From Heracleum sosnowskyi (taxonomy: Eukaryota; Streptophyta; Magnoliopsida; Apiales; Apiaceae), in NCBI GenBank assembly GCA_030848705.1, contig JAUIZM010000012.1, forward strand, positions 4,590,679-4,654,678: a stretch of 64,000 bases of DNA, read 5' to 3'. The notes under the pieces are model-generated. The model searched no databases. It saw nothing but the letters and a program-made list of their open reading frames with translations, and had not been told where the DNA came from. Every line of letters begins with the position of its first letter. The first letter of the stretch is position 1. Made by a program: the position numbers and the translations under genes. Positions 12,444 through 24,299 of the stretch are shown piece after piece.

Positions 12444-14339
12444 ACTCACTTGTTCCCTACTGACTCTCCTCTTACTAGTGAAGATCAACTTATGGTTGCT
12501 GATTCTTCTTCCCTACCATCTTCTAATTCACCATCTTCTGAGGCTCCTTCCATCTCTCATCTACCTACTGTACCTCAACTACCTGTTGTATCTTCTGAGT
12601 CTACAGTTTCTGTCCCTTCTTCTAGACCAATAAGAAATAAACATCTCCCTGCAAAATTTAAAGACTATACTAATCTCCCTTCTCATCTTCATTCTACTAC
12701 TTCTGTGAATCACTGTCACTTGTCATATACCTGCTTTACTTCTCCCTATCAGAGTTTTTTAACCAAGGTGGATCAGATTTATGAACCTAAAACTTTCTAT
12801 CAAGCTAGTAAATACAGTGTGTGGTGTGAAGCTATGGCTAGTGAATTAGCTGCTTTGGAAGCCAACCACACTTGGGAAGTAGTTCCTTTACCATCTCATA
12901 CCAATATTGTAGGCTGTAAGTGGCTGTTTAAGGTAAAATACAATGCAGATGGCGCTGTTGACAGATATAAAGCCAGGCTTGTTGCCAAGGGTTTTACTCA
13001 GACTGAAGGGTTAGATTATTTTCAGACTTTTGCCCCTGTGGCAAAAATGACTACAGTCAGGGTTCTTTTGGCTATTGCTGCTGCTAATCACTGGCCAGTT
13101 ACTCAAATGGATGTGCAAAATGCTTTCCTTCATGGAGATCTTCATGAAGTTGTCTACATGGCTTTACCTCCTGGATATGTGGTTCCCTCTCATCTCAATA
13201 CTGGGATTCCTCTTGTTTGCAAGTTAATTAAGTCCCTCTATGGTTTAAAACAGGCTCCCCAGGAATGGTTTCTCAAATTCTGCTCTGTTCTTATCCAATT
13301 TGGTTTCCAGCAAACTCACTCTGATCATAGTCTTTTTGTTCTACATCAGAAGACTTCTACTGTAGCTATTTTGGTATATGTGGATGACATTCTTTTCACA
13401 GGGAATGACAATTCCCTTATTTCATCTGTTAAATCTCATTTGGCTTCTCACTTTAAAATCAAGGATTTGGGTCCTTTGAAGTATTTCCTTGGGATTGAGG
13501 CTGCTCGTTCTACTGCTGGCATTTACTTAAACCAACGCAAATATACTTTGGATATTATCAATGATGTTGGTTTTTCTGATGCTAAGTCTACTGTTATCCC
13601 TATGGAGCAACATCATACTTTGTTATCTAACAAGGACTCTCCTTTACTGGCTAATGCATCTCCTTACAGACAGCTTGTGGGTCGTTTGATTTACTTAACC
13701 ATCACTCGTCCTGATATCACTTATCCAGTTCATATACTTTCTCAGTTTCTGTCTGCCCCTAAAGCTTGTCATATGGATGCTGCCTACAAGGTTGTTCGAT
13801 ATCTCAAAGGTACTGTTGGTCAGGGCATTCTTCTTTCTGCCTCTAATCCGTTTACTTTGACTGCATACTCTGATGCGGATTGGGGTGCATGTCCCAGTAC
13901 TCGCAGGTCTTTGACTGGCTATTGTCTCACTTTAGGCTCCTCTCTTATCTCCTGGAAGGCTAAAAAGCAGTCTACAGTCTCACGCTCTACAGCTGAGGCT
14001 GAGTACCGTGCTATGGCCGATGTGTGTTGTGAAATTCAATGGCTTCTTAATCTTTTTACTGAATTAGGGTGTCCTAAGCTTACTCCTGTCACTCTTTTCT
14101 GTGATAACAAGTCCGCCTTATACATTGCTGCTAATCCGGTGTTTCATGAACGCACGAAACACATTGATATCGATTGTCACATTGTTCGTTCTAAGCTGTT
14201 ACAGGGTATCATTCAGACTGCTCATCTTGGTTCTTCTCATCAACCTGCTGATCTCTTTACTAAATCCCTTTCTTCTGCTTCTCTCCAGTACTTGCTCTCC
14301 AAGATTGGTGTTTGCAATCTATTCCACACTCAATCTTGA
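12444..14339 (+). CDS. Copia polyprotein, C-terminal part (reverse transcriptase, RNase H)
   Basis: Continues the frame interrupted at 5043. A serine/proline-rich linker precedes the Copia RT. Landmarks are KARLVAKGFTQTEG (~12970), MDVQNAFLHGDL, YGLKQAPQEW and the catalytic YVDDIL near 13375. RNase H follows (SDADWGACPSTRRSLTGY ~13870, ADLFTKSL near the end). The TGA at 14337-14339 is followed by a polypurine tract (gagggggga, 14338-14346) abutting the 3' LTR. There are no stops or frameshifts, consistent with a young element. Confidence 0.95.
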   Translation, partial: THLFPTDSPLTSEDQLMVADSSSLPSSNSPSSEAPSISHLPTVPQLPVVSSESTVSVPSSRPIRNKHLPAKFKDYTNLPSHLHSTTSVNHCHLSYTCFTSPYQSFLTKVDQIYEPKTFYQASKYSVWCEAMASELAALEANHTWEVVPLPSHTNIVGCKWLFKVKYNADGAVDRYKARLVAKGFTQTEGLDYFQTFAPVAKMTTVRVLLAIAAANHWPVTQMDVQNAFLHGDLHEVVYMALPPGYVVPSHLNTGIPLVCKLIKSLYGLKQAPQEWFLKFCSVLIQFGFQQTHSDHSLFVLHQKTSTVAILVYVDDILFTGNDNSLISSVKSHLASHFKIKDLGPLKYFLGIEAARSTAGIYLNQRKYTLDIINDVGFSDAKSTVIPMEQHHTLLSNKDSPLLANASPYRQLVGRLIYLTITRPDITYPVHILSQFLSAPKACHMDAAYKVVRYLKGTVGQGILLSASNPFTLTAYSDADWGACPSTRRSLTGYCLTLGSSLISWKAKKQSTVSRSTAEAEYRAMADVCCEIQWLLNLFTELGCPKLTPVTLFCDNKSALYIAANPVFHERTKHIDIDCHIVRSKLLQGIIQTAHLGSSHQPADLFTKSLSSASLQYLLSKIGVCNLFHTQS

Positions 14340-14346
14340 GGGGGGA

Positions 14347-14569
14347 TGTAAATATTCAATATTATCCAGCTGGACTTTATATCAAAGTCAATGAGTGTTA
14401 GTTACAGTCAACATCAGTTTGTTATTTTTGTATAAAAGACAATCATCTGTGTAATCATTTCTTTAATGAGATTTGTTATCTTCCTGAATATACAAGTTTA
14501 TTCTTCATCTTCCCCAAATTGCCTTTTCTATTATTATGTAAATATACAGTTACATTTCTGAATCTATCA
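14347..14569 (+). repeat. Copia 3' LTR
   Basis: 223 bp, no difference from the 5' LTR seen on direct reading. Preceded by the polypurine tract and followed by the gaacg target duplication. Confidence 0.95.
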
Positions 14570-15065
14570 GAACGGTGTACAACCAAGTGAGATTACGTTC
14601 AATACGCTTATTCATGGACTCTGCAACGAAAGGGAAATTACCCGAAGCAAATAAGATTTTCAATGAGGTGAAAGGAGTAAATGTGACTCTTAATATTGTT
14701 ACCTATAATACATTGATAAATGGGTATTGTAAGATAGGTAATAACGATTTGGCCGGGCGATTTTTTGAGGAGATGTCCAGGAATGAAATCAAAGTTGATA
14801 TCGTGACTTACAATGCATTGATTTTGGGGCTATGCAAGGAGGGAATGACTAAGAAAGCTGCATACCTAGTGAAAGGAACTTGATGTCGGCATTATGCAAG
14901 AATGAGGATTATAACGGAGGAGTCCAAGTTCTGAGGGAGATGCTAGATCGAGGTATTGCTCCTTATTCTATTATCTTAAATGTTCTTTATAAAGAGCTTA
15001 GGCTTGGTGGAAAAGATGAGTTGGTATTGAAGTTGTCAAAAGAGATAGATGATAACATATTATAG
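14570..15065 (+). pseudogene. PPR protein pseudogene, 3' part
   Basis: Resumes the PPR sequence after the Copia: 'GVQPSEITFNTLIHGLC', then a frameshift near 14630, then 'NIVTYNTLINGYCKIG' and 'DIVTYNALILGLCKEG'. At about 14880 the frame ends in TGA. The sequence jumps to the C-terminal region (ALCKNEDYNGGVQVLREM ... stop at 15063-15065) in another frame. One or two repeats appear to be deleted there. Together with the 5' part this is a dead gene whose damage goes beyond the transposon insertion. Confidence 0.85.
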
Positions 15066-15116
15066 TAAAGATTTAAAAAAGAACGAAAATAATATTTCTC
15101 AGTCAAATAATTAAAG

Positions 15117-15320
15117 TATGGAAATGTCTTAAATTACTTGAAAAATCTTATCACACATTCACACCCAACAAATTTCAGAAAAGGTAGACCATGTCTCAGG
15201 GACGACGAAGCCAAAATTAAAGCATTGAAATGTCTTAAAGTACTTGTAAAATCTTATCACACATTCACACCCAACAAAGTTCAGAAAACAGAAAACGTGG
15301 CCCATGTCTCAGGGACGAAG
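15117..15320. repeat. Imperfect tandem duplication downstream of the PPR pseudogene
   Basis: A block containing 'cttatcacacattcacaccc' and 'catgtctcagggacga' occurs twice, starting near 15119 and 15226 (period about 107 bp). Confidence 0.8.
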
Positions 15321-15929
15321 CCAGGACTTAAGCTGGAGGGGGCCAATTCAAACATAAGTGGAAACACTACATTAGATTATCGAGAAAATAGTGTGTATAT
15401 TATTAATATCTAATAAGAAATGTATCAAAATCGATCATTAGTCGGGTTCTTTAGTCGAGATAATGATATAATTTTTTTTTCGATCTTAAATAAAATAATG
15501 AAAGTATAATTTTTTTTAATAATTTGTTGATATAATTATAATCTTTAAAAATTTTAAAAACATTACTATAATAACTCGAATTTTGTAAGAGTTTACCATA
15601 TTTTTATTGTCAATAGAAATATATTTGTTTATATATTTTACAGAATGTTATTCAATAATACATGATCAATGCATAAATTTTTTACTCATTATGTGCTAAA
15701 ACAAATATGTTTTATTATAAAATTACAACTAGAAAAGTGAAACAAAAATATAATAGATTAAACACATTAGATTAGATACCATGAAGCTATTCACATGAGT
15801 CTAATGAACGAATTTTATACAATAGAGGCCAAAAATATAAAATCATGGTAATATATTATAAAAATAAAAAATTTTATTAAATAAATAACATTACCTATTT
15901 ATAATCAATTATCTTTTTCAGCTAAAACA
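15321..15929. other. AT-rich non-coding sequence
   Basis: No coding signal. A short segment (cgaagccaggacttaagctg, about 15316-15335) resembles a dispersed plant repeat motif, but no boundaries are visible. Confidence 0.5.
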
Positions 15930-16227
15930 TTATTTTTCAATTTTTTCTGACAAAATCTCCCCATTTTCCAAAAATATCACGTGTCATTTATGTTACTCTT
16001 TTATATTTTTCTTAATAAAACCCCTCATTTTTCAAAAGCATCACTGGCAAACCCTTACTTATTTATTTTAAAACATATTTTAATGTTTTTAATCATTTAA
16101 AAAAGTTTACTTATTTTAACATGCCTACTTATTTTTTAAACAAATGCAACTAATAAAATTTTAAAACGTAAATAATAAAATAACAACTATTAAAAATAGT
16201 CTGTGTATCGCACGAGTTTTAAGCTAA
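15930..16227 (+). mobile_element. 3' part of a Helitron-like element (plus strand)
   Basis: Ends with a short hairpin (ctgtg tatcg cacgag, 16201-16216), a spacer and CTAA|T at 16224-16228. This fits the Helitron 3' rule (hairpin, about 10 nt, CTRR, then host T). The preceding 250 bp match, in inverted orientation, the element starting at 51222, including the 'cattttccaaaaatatcac' theme. The 5' end is not resolved. Confidence 0.55.
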
Positions 16228-17144
16228 TATAACAAACATGAGTAGATATTTATAATTTTAATGTAACTCTACATTTTACATGATTTGATCATCATAATTT
16301 TAATTTTTCTCACGTAACTTGGATTTTAGCACTCAACATCTATAGTCTTTTTTAATAAGCGAAACTCATTTTTAACGATACTAATTTGTACCAAATTTGG
16401 TTCACACTTGTTTTTGGTTTCATTCTTAAAATCATATCTCACCTAAAATTGTATGTTATTTTTTTATGAATCCTATTATAATTATAATTCTTTTATTTGC
16501 AATTCTTTTATAATTGTAATTCTTTCATTTGCAATTCTTTTTTTACAATTTAGAATTAAAGAAAGACTACAATAAATAATAATATTATGAAATTTACGAT
16601 AAATAGTAATATTATTATGAATTATATTATAATTCTTTTCTTTGCAATTTTTTTTATTTCAATCCGCACCTTTTTTTTGTATCACCCCTAGAATCCTATC
16701 TCACCTATAATTCTATGTTGGTTTTTTAAGAATCCTATTATAGTTGTAATTCTTTTAGTACAATATAGAATTGGAAAATACTACCATAAATAATAATTTT
16801 ATAAATTTTATTATAATTCTTTTATTTGTAATTTTTTTATTACAACTTACAATTAAAAAAGAATACGATAAAAATAATAAAATTATGAATGATATTATAA
16901 TTGTAATTCTCTTATTACAACTTAGAATAAAAAATAATACAACTAATTCAACAATCTAAGTTTATTTGCTGATCTTATAATTCTTTTAGTTTCTATCTTG
17001 TATTCTCTATCAATTCATTTGATGTTATTAGTGAATTACACAAATATTATATCTATCAAGATCATGTATGTAATATTTTTTTTAGTTTTCCCGTATCCAT
17101 CAAAATCATGTATATAATGTTTTCTTATTTTTCTTAAAAAAATA

Positions 17145-17230
17145 CTCCCTCCGTCCCTATTTAGTTGTCACATTTGACTTTTGAATGGTCAAATTGACCA
17201 ATATTTGACTAGCATTTACGTGTTTTCAAT
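17145..17230 (+). mobile_element. Stowaway-like MITE end, solitary
   Basis: TA followed by CTCCCTCCGTCCCTATTTAG, the Stowaway terminal consensus. No matching inverted end is found in the next kilobase, so this is a truncated copy. Confidence 0.5.
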
Positions 17231-17424
17231 ATATAATATACGAAATCTGAAAAATACATATTAAAGTAGATTAAATATATTTTCCAATAATATAATTATT
17301 GTTATACTTTTAATTTATATTATATATGTAATTAAAATTCCTAATCTATAAAAGCGAGTGTCTAGCCATTATATTCTGTTAATTTGTTTTTTCTCTTATT
17401 GTAATTCTACTCAAGTAGAAATTT

Positions 17425-18900
17425 GATCTACACAAATGCCTTAAACACATGTTTTTAATTATTCTTTTACAAGTATAACCATGCTAAAAGAAAAGATCGA
17501 GCAAAAATAATCACCTACATAAGATATTGTAAATTTGACCCCTAAAACACTATACTATTTTAATATTATAAATATATTTATTTGCAGAAAATGTATAATG
17601 ACTTGGATTTTATGTCTGATTAGGTTACAAGTTGCATCGTCTACCATAACAATTTTTCTATAAATTTGTATACTCAACAATTTTATGTAATATGTCGTTA
17701 TAATGTTATTTTTTTTAAAGTAGGTGTAGGGAGTTGACCCATAACCTTCGCATTAGAATTCACAATCTCAAACTACACTATAGACTCATTTTGATAAAAT
17801 TTAAAAATTTATTATCTATAAGTGCGAATATCCAAGATGTTATATCGGTTGTTTTTTATTTCTTCTTGTTATTTATATGGCAAGATAGGAAATCGATCTA
17901 CACAAGTGTTTTACATATATGTTTTTAGTAAAATTTTTGCAAATTTAACCATACTAAAAGATAATATCGGAGAAATATAACCAACTACACAAAATATTAT
18001 AAATTTGACGAGTAAAAAATATGACTATTTCAGTATTGTAAATTTTATTTATTTGCATTATATATAATGGCCTGACTTTATATCTTACTAAATTACAAAT
18101 TGCATCGTCTATTGTACAAATTTCACCATAAATTAATATACTCGACAATTTTTACGTCATCTTTTCATATATGGGGTTGAACTTGAGATTTTTTTAAATA
18201 AAAATGTTAATTTAAGGACATTTGGGTCGAAAATATATATAACCGAATGTTTTAACTTTTTTTAAACATTTTTAAAAGTAACAGACGAATGTTTTTTTAT
18301 ATCTATATCATGTTTGTAACATGTATTTTGAAAATGTAACCATACTAGAAGAAATGATCAATTTAAAAAATTACGTGTACAAAATACTTTAAATTTGACA
18401 CGTTAGAATTTGGATTATTTTAACATTTTAAATTATATATATATATATTTGTATATGGTTTAGATTTTATATATTATAAATTATAAATTATAAATTGCAT
18501 CATCTACCATACTAATATGTATGTAACTTAATACATTTAACAATTTTTAAGTAATTGTTTTTATTTTTATGATTGGATTTACGATTTAAAATAATAATGA
18601 TGTGAATTTGAAGATGTTTGGGTGAAAAATATATAATCCAATTAATAGATATGATATTTAAATTTTGGACTCGATATTGGTTATAAGTTAAATGATAACA
18701 TATAAAAATAAGTATTTTAAAAAACACAACATATAAGATAAGTAAGTACACAAAATGTTATAAAATTGGTCCGAAAACAATAGATAATGATATTTATTTG
18801 TATCAAGTAGATAATGACTCAGATTTTGCATCATCTATCATATCAATTTGTACATATGTTAATATACTTAAAAAATTTATGTAATTTTTTTTTCATCTGT
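17425..18900. repeat. Diverged tandem array, about 3-4 units of 340-470 bp
   Basis: Each unit has the same order of motifs: 'cgatctacacaa', 'aaccatactaaaaga', 'taaatttgac', then 'aaattgcatcgtctacca' and 'atactcaacaattttt'. The last two motifs fall near 17630-17690, 18095-18155, 18485-18550 and 18825-18880. The units are diverged and AT-rich with no shared ORF. Confidence 0.7.
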
Positions 18901-19850
18901 ATGGTTAGATCTACAATTTCAAAAAAATATATTGTGAATTTAAGGTGTTTGGGTCGCCAATATATATATAATCAAATTAATCGATATGAGATTTGAATTT
19001 TGAACTCGATATCAGTTATCACTTCAATAATTACATTAAATACATATATATAGTCAAGTTAAAACACATTTTTACAAGTAAACGATGATCATATATAAAA
19101 AAAATTGAATTAAAATTTGTAACTGTAAAACGATATTCCAAACACATTATTAAAGAATTCACTAAGTGTGTTCATATAATTTAGTATAGCGACGGACACA
19201 TGAGAGTAGTGCATAATGAGTTCCCAATTAAAAAAATGAAACAAATAGGTGGCATGAATACTCTAGACTACAATTGGTACTATCTCCCGAGTATTTATCA
19301 CAAACTCAGGTCATACGGGGTGTGCATAGATGCGCCGACCTTCCGTTTATTTTTAAAATCCTCAATCTCATTCATACGTGTTCTATTATCTAACAACAAC
19401 ATTGTGTGCATTTAACCATTCATAATGTAGACTAATAAATTGATCGCTGAAAAACAGACAACAACCGCTTTCTAAGGTAAAATTCCTATCTACAAATTAA
19501 ATTGTACTTTCTAAAACACACAAAACTCTGGTAAACCTGCTTAATTATAATCACATGGAGAACAATAGTCCACTCGTGTTTTAAATTCTACATTGTTTCA
19601 ATCTGTTTTCAGAATCAATATGTTTTCAAAATCAATAATACTCACAATGAACAAGTCTCATAACCTTGGCGCAATTACATTCATGATTAAAAGTAATTAC
19701 ACTATTCGTCAACAAAATTCATTACTTTTCATTATGCACAACCATGCTTCTCATTTTACACTCTTGAACTTAAGACTACACAATCCTCAAGTTAATAAAA
19801 TCGATCTCGATCATCTTTCTTATCACAAAATTATTGACGTTTTTATGTAG
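18901..19850. other. AT-rich sequence inside the probable Helitron body
   Basis: Small ORFs here (for example 19200-19415) have no recognisable domain. Composition turns slightly less AT-rich at 19200-19420, which may be captured sequence. I cannot identify it. Confidence 0.4.
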
Positions 19851-19880
19851 GCCCGTGTCTTGCACGGGCTGTTACGCTAG
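19851..19880 (+). mobile_element. Helitron-type 3' terminus (plus strand)
   Basis: Perfect 7-bp stem GCCCGTG/CACGGGC (19851-19857 and 19863-19869), seven spacer bases, CTAG at 19877-19880, then T. Nearly the same terminal sequence occurs at 61146-61173, which marks a family. The 5' end is not identified; the element body must lie to the left. Confidence 0.7.
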
Positions 19881-20258
19881 TATTAATATAATAAGGGAAT
19901 TGATTACAAAGCTCAAAGTATTGATATTTAAGCTCCATGTTAATATTTATATCACTTAAATGTCCATTACTTTACTATTTAAGCTTCATCAAGTTCCATG
20001 GTATGATAGGTAATTATGTAATTTACATATGAAAACGGAGCTTAAATATTTTACACTCGGAGCTTATTTATCAATTCCCTATAATAATTATATGTTTACC
20101 GTTGTAGCACACTATACTATTAAGAGTGAGTTTTTGATTTTAATAAAGTAATATAGATTAAATCTTATTTAAATAATAAATTGTATTATACTAATTTAGA
20201 ATTATTTTAATTATATTAAGATTATTAAGATCATAATATACTGCGGTATACATGACAT

Positions 20259-20693
20259 GGCCATTGTTCTAGAGAGAACCATCTTATATAGAGAATCGGG
20301 GAGAACCATATATTCTATTATAGAATCTCATAAATAATTTTAATTTTTTTTACATAAAATTTATAATCTAATTCTAACATAGAATATTAGCATATACAAA
20401 CTTTATAAAAAAATTTAACATTTAAAATTTCAATAAAAACATTGATTTTAAATTTGTTTCTGCTACAGAATTATTTTGGATAGATTTGATTCTAATATAG
20501 AATCATTTTGGACTATTTGACTAATTTTCAATTATTTTTTTAAAAAAAGGAGTTTAATTTCGTTTTTTGATTTAATAATTGAAATTTATAATCATATCTA
20601 ATAAAAAATGTGATAAAAATATGTATTATGAATATTTATGTAATGGTTCTCTCCCGAACTCTATATAAGAAATTCTCTCTGGAATGCCACCCT
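20259..20693. mobile_element. MULE-type MITE with perfect 9-bp target duplication
   Basis: The ends are imperfect inverted repeats of about 45 bp (ggccattgttctagagagaa against a reversed ctctctggaatgccaccct). They are flanked by acatgacat at 20250-20258 and 20694-20702. The 435-bp interior is AT-rich and non-coding. A second, end-truncated copy lies inverted at 53935-54240. Confidence 0.8.
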
Positions 20694-20917
20694 ACATGAC
20701 ATACCATACCATTAAAAGATGCTTTTAATAAAGAGTAAGTATAGATTTTTAATTTATATTAAAATAATTAAGATAAAAATAATATTTTAGAGAGTTTGAC
20801 TGTTCACAGCGAAAGAGAAGAACTACGTACTGCTGTTTTCAGTGCACATAGGGAAGCAGTTTCGGACTATTTTGTGTGTATTTTACATATTGTATTAAAA
20901 CTGTTTTCTCAAAAAAA

Positions 20918-21509
20918 CTGCATATGGCCATATAGGCGTCAACAAACTTTGCAGGATGTTATTTTGGGGGCGAATTTACGTTCAGCTCTCATCCCCCAGT
21001 CCCGGAACCTAAACTTTCCGGGGGGGTTTTTTTTTTGGCTAAATAAGTAACTTTGTAGGAACTTGAGATTCAATGTTGTTCAGGTACGATAGCACATTTG
21101 ATGCAATATTGATCCATGTCCAAAGTTTTATTGGGCTCGCGGATGTTGCAGTGGAGAAGATTTCAGCTTTTCAATTCTCAAATTCAGTTTCATTTAGCAA
21201 TGAATGCAAAATTTAACTTAAACCATATTCTCTGTGAGCAGCTGCAGCTCCTTGATAAATATTGCAGCACAAGTCCTTGTAAGTTGTAAATATGAATTGT
21301 TCTCTTATTTGACGTCACAGGCAAAATGGAGCCAAGAAAAACTTTAAACTAACCAACCAAAAACAATGGAGTTCCTTATTTAAGTACAAGATACCTACAT
21401 TTTGAAATTACATAGAACAACAATAACTTACCAACAACTAGAAAATCACATCCTTAGTTATGGAACAGTGCATTCAGAAATAACAACATGCAACACCAAG
21501 TCTTGTTTC
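20918..21509. repeat. RLP1 3'-flank block, duplicated at 52.5-53.5 kb
   Basis: Non-coding sequence downstream of RLP1. It recurs almost unchanged at about 52920-53410 and, more diverged, at about 52543-52800. Contains a poly-G/poly-T run near 21018-21034 that differs in length from its copy. Confidence 0.85.
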
Positions 21510-24299
21510 CTAGTTTCGAATAATCTGCCTCTTCCGCCTCTTCCGCCTCTTGTTCTTTTGTGTCCCTCCATAGCTCTGAACAATTTGATCAATTAGCCAA
21601 GGGTGTGTATCTGTTGAAATGTTTCCCATAACAAACCCAACTACAAGCCCACTTCCAAGTCCTGCTAATAAAAATATCCAGTCCAATCCACTTGGAAACT
21701 TATCATCATTTTGATCATCCTCATTTTCATCATGGATACTGTCATCTTTATCAGCTGGTGGTGAATGCACAGTTCCACATTCCTTAGATAATGGGAATCC
21801 ACAAAGTCCCGAGTTAGCCACGTATGAATTGTTGTCAAATGTTTTAAACTGCGGGCCTTGTGGTATGTGACCACTTAGGAGGTTGTGAGACACATTAAAG
21901 AAAGCGAGAAAATTGAGTTGGGCTGCTAACTGTTGAGGGATGACTCCTGAGAGCTTGTTCTGTGAAAGGTCCAATGATTCAAACTGTGTTAGATTCCCGA
22001 GTGACAGAGGAATTGGACCGATGAGCTCATTGTTTGAAAGATCGAGCAACTCAAGCGCCTGTAGACTTCCAAAAGATTCTGGAATCTGCCCTGTAAATTT
22101 GTTACTTGAAAGGTCAATAGCAGTGAAAATGTTTAAAATTTTATAGTACTCTGTCTTTACACCTTTATTTGTTAGAGTTATATAACCCCGATATGAAAGA
22201 CTCCACTGCGCACTCTGAGTTACAAATGTTATATCAGGGTTCAAATAAAATTGCATGTCTGGACTGAAGACTTTCATCGAATTCCAAATCTTGATATAAT
22301 GCACAGGCAAATCACCAGTTAAAGAGTTGCCAGAGAGATTAATAATGCGCAACATTGGGAATACTTGAGTGATTCCAGCACTTCCCATCACATCATGAAA
22401 TTTGTTGTAATGCAGTAGGAGAACTTGTAATCGCGGAAGAGACCCGAGCCAAATGGGGAAACTTTGTTCAATCTGATTATTTGATAGATCCAAAATCTGC
22501 AGCATTTTACAATTAGACAATGATTTTGGTACTTCCCCTGTTAATTGCTTTTGACTTAGATACATCACTTTTAAGTTGCATTCTTTTGTGTATGTTTGAG
22601 GAACTGTGCCAGAGAAGTTGTTGTCTTGGAGAAAAAGGGCTTCCAAAGTGTTGCCAAGACAATGAGGAATTCGTCCACTCATGTTGTTATTTGACAAATC
22701 TAATATTTTGAGAGACATGACGTTACACATCATGGATGGAAGATCTCCTGACAGTCTGTTGTTAGCCACAGAGTAAACAATTGTATTGGGTGGCGGAACT
22801 GGGAGATTCCCTTCCAGCATATTGTCTCTTAGTTCTACAATTCTTAAACTCTTACCGGGAAGAACAACTGGATTGTGTTCCATGGCCGTTAAGAAGTTAA
22901 CAGAAAGTTCAATTGCCTCGAGATGATCACTTGCATTCCATATCCAGTGTGGTACTTTACCTTGGATATTGTTGTCTCTGAGGAATAGTATTTCTAAATT
23001 TGTCTGGAATTGAAGAAAATATGGGACTTCTCGGAGGTTACAGGAACCCAGTTGTAATATTCGAAGCTTTGGAAGAGTGAAGTTAATGTGATGGTCAGTA
23101 AGTAGCGTTATTTTGTTATAAGATTAGATCGAGAAAGGTAAGTTTTTTAAGACTCAAGAAAATCTCAGCCTCTACTGAACCACTAAGGTTATTATTAGAA
23201 AGAGAAAGACTTTCAAGATTCTTGAGTTGAGTGAATGAGCTTGGAATCAGGCCTCTTAGTCCATTTCTGGCCAACAATAATGTATTTAAGTGGGTCATGT
23301 TCATCAGGCTCAACGGAATCTCCCCAGTAAAGTAATTAGACTGAAGGTTAAGAAAAGTAAGTTGGGTTAGATTTGCAAGAGATGGTGGGATATCGCCAAA
23401 TAGATAGGAATCATGAAGCCGCAACACACGAAGTTTAGTTAGCTTGTCAACCCAAGAAAGCTTCCCTGGTTTATTGAACTTGTTAGAGGAAAGTGTTAAG
23501 TAAGTGAGTTGGGTCAAGTTACCGATTGAGGCCGGAATTGATCCTGAGAAAGAGCATCCGCCGAGTTGCAAGCTAGTCAGTGACTGCAGATTTTCGACTG
23601 AGGCTGGTATGTTACTTGAGAAATTTGTGGAAGCAAGTTCCAGAGCCCTTAAGGAGCTTGTTTGGTTAAACTCTGGAAGATAACCAGTGAGATATTGATT
23701 GCCACTTACATTAAGAACAAACAGATGAGGTAAAAGGAAAATGTCAACTGGAAAGTCATTGTACAAATTGTTTCCGAATAGATCAAGGGAGGTCAATATG
23801 GACAATCTTGATAGTTCATGTGGGATTTGGCCAGAGAAACCAGACATAGAGAGATTAAGACTGGATAAACTTGAAAGATGGGTAATTTCAGGTGCACTGG
23901 AGAGTTACTGAAGTCATTGTCAGCCAAGTTTAGGGTCTGGAGGTGAACAAGGCTAAAGATGGTGCTACTGGAACGAAGAGTGCCATGGAGGAAACTGTTG
24001 CTGAGGTGAAGACCAATGACATAACCAGTCTTATCGTCGCACTCAACCCCATACCACGAGCAGCAATCGCTACTACCTTCTCCTCTAGCCTTCCAAGATT
24101 CAGTCTTTGGGTAAGCAGAGGAATAGTAAGAAGCGGACTTGTTAAGAGAAAGGCTTTGCTTAAAGTTTAACAGGGCAGACCTCTCATGGTCATGACACAG
24201 CATAGTAGTAGTTATCGTATTCATAGCAACAATAACAACATGAGGATAGTATAGAAGAAAAAGGAATAGAGAGAGTTTGAAGTTAAATGGCGCTGCCAT
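21510..24299 (-). pseudogene. Receptor-like protein (RLP1), LRR type, two frameshifts
   Basis: Start ATG at 24299 with a signal peptide (FKLSLFLFLLYYPHVVIVA), then the LRRNT cap (CHDHERSALLNFKQSL; CCSWYGVECD). Plant extracellular LRRs of the pattern SL..L.LS.N.LSGxIP fill most of the protein. The 3' end encodes an acidic juxtamembrane stretch (DDSIHDENEDDQNDDK), a membrane helix (WIFLLAGLGSGLVVGFVMG) and a basic tail with KRRKRRKR. There is no kinase. This is the Cf-9/RLP architecture of plant immune or developmental receptors that pair with SOBIR1-like kinases. Frames break near 23890 (after NDFSNS) and near 23120 (one extra A in the LDLSYN codons). The original length would be about 930 residues in one exon. 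It is probably non-functional unless those lesions are assembly errors. Confidence 0.9.

Larger units (their letters stand above)
2167..14569 (+). mobile_element. Ty1/Copia LTR retrotransposon, interrupted by a nested element
   Basis: Starts TGTAAATATT and ends ATCTATCA. It is flanked by the 5-bp duplication gaacg (2162-2166 and 14570-14574), which splits the PPR gene. The LTRs (2167-2389, 14347-14569) are 223 bp each and identical as far as I can read. PBS, gag, protease, integrase, RT and RNase H follow in Copia order (integrase before RT). Removing the nested Athila-type element and one copy of its target duplication leaves about 5.0 kb with a single continuous polyprotein frame. It was therefore structurally complete when the second insertion hit it. 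Confidence 0.96.

Noticed and set aside
19200..19415. 71-codon ORF in less AT-rich sequence
   Set aside because: No recognisable domain, start context or homologue. Noted only as possible captured sequence.
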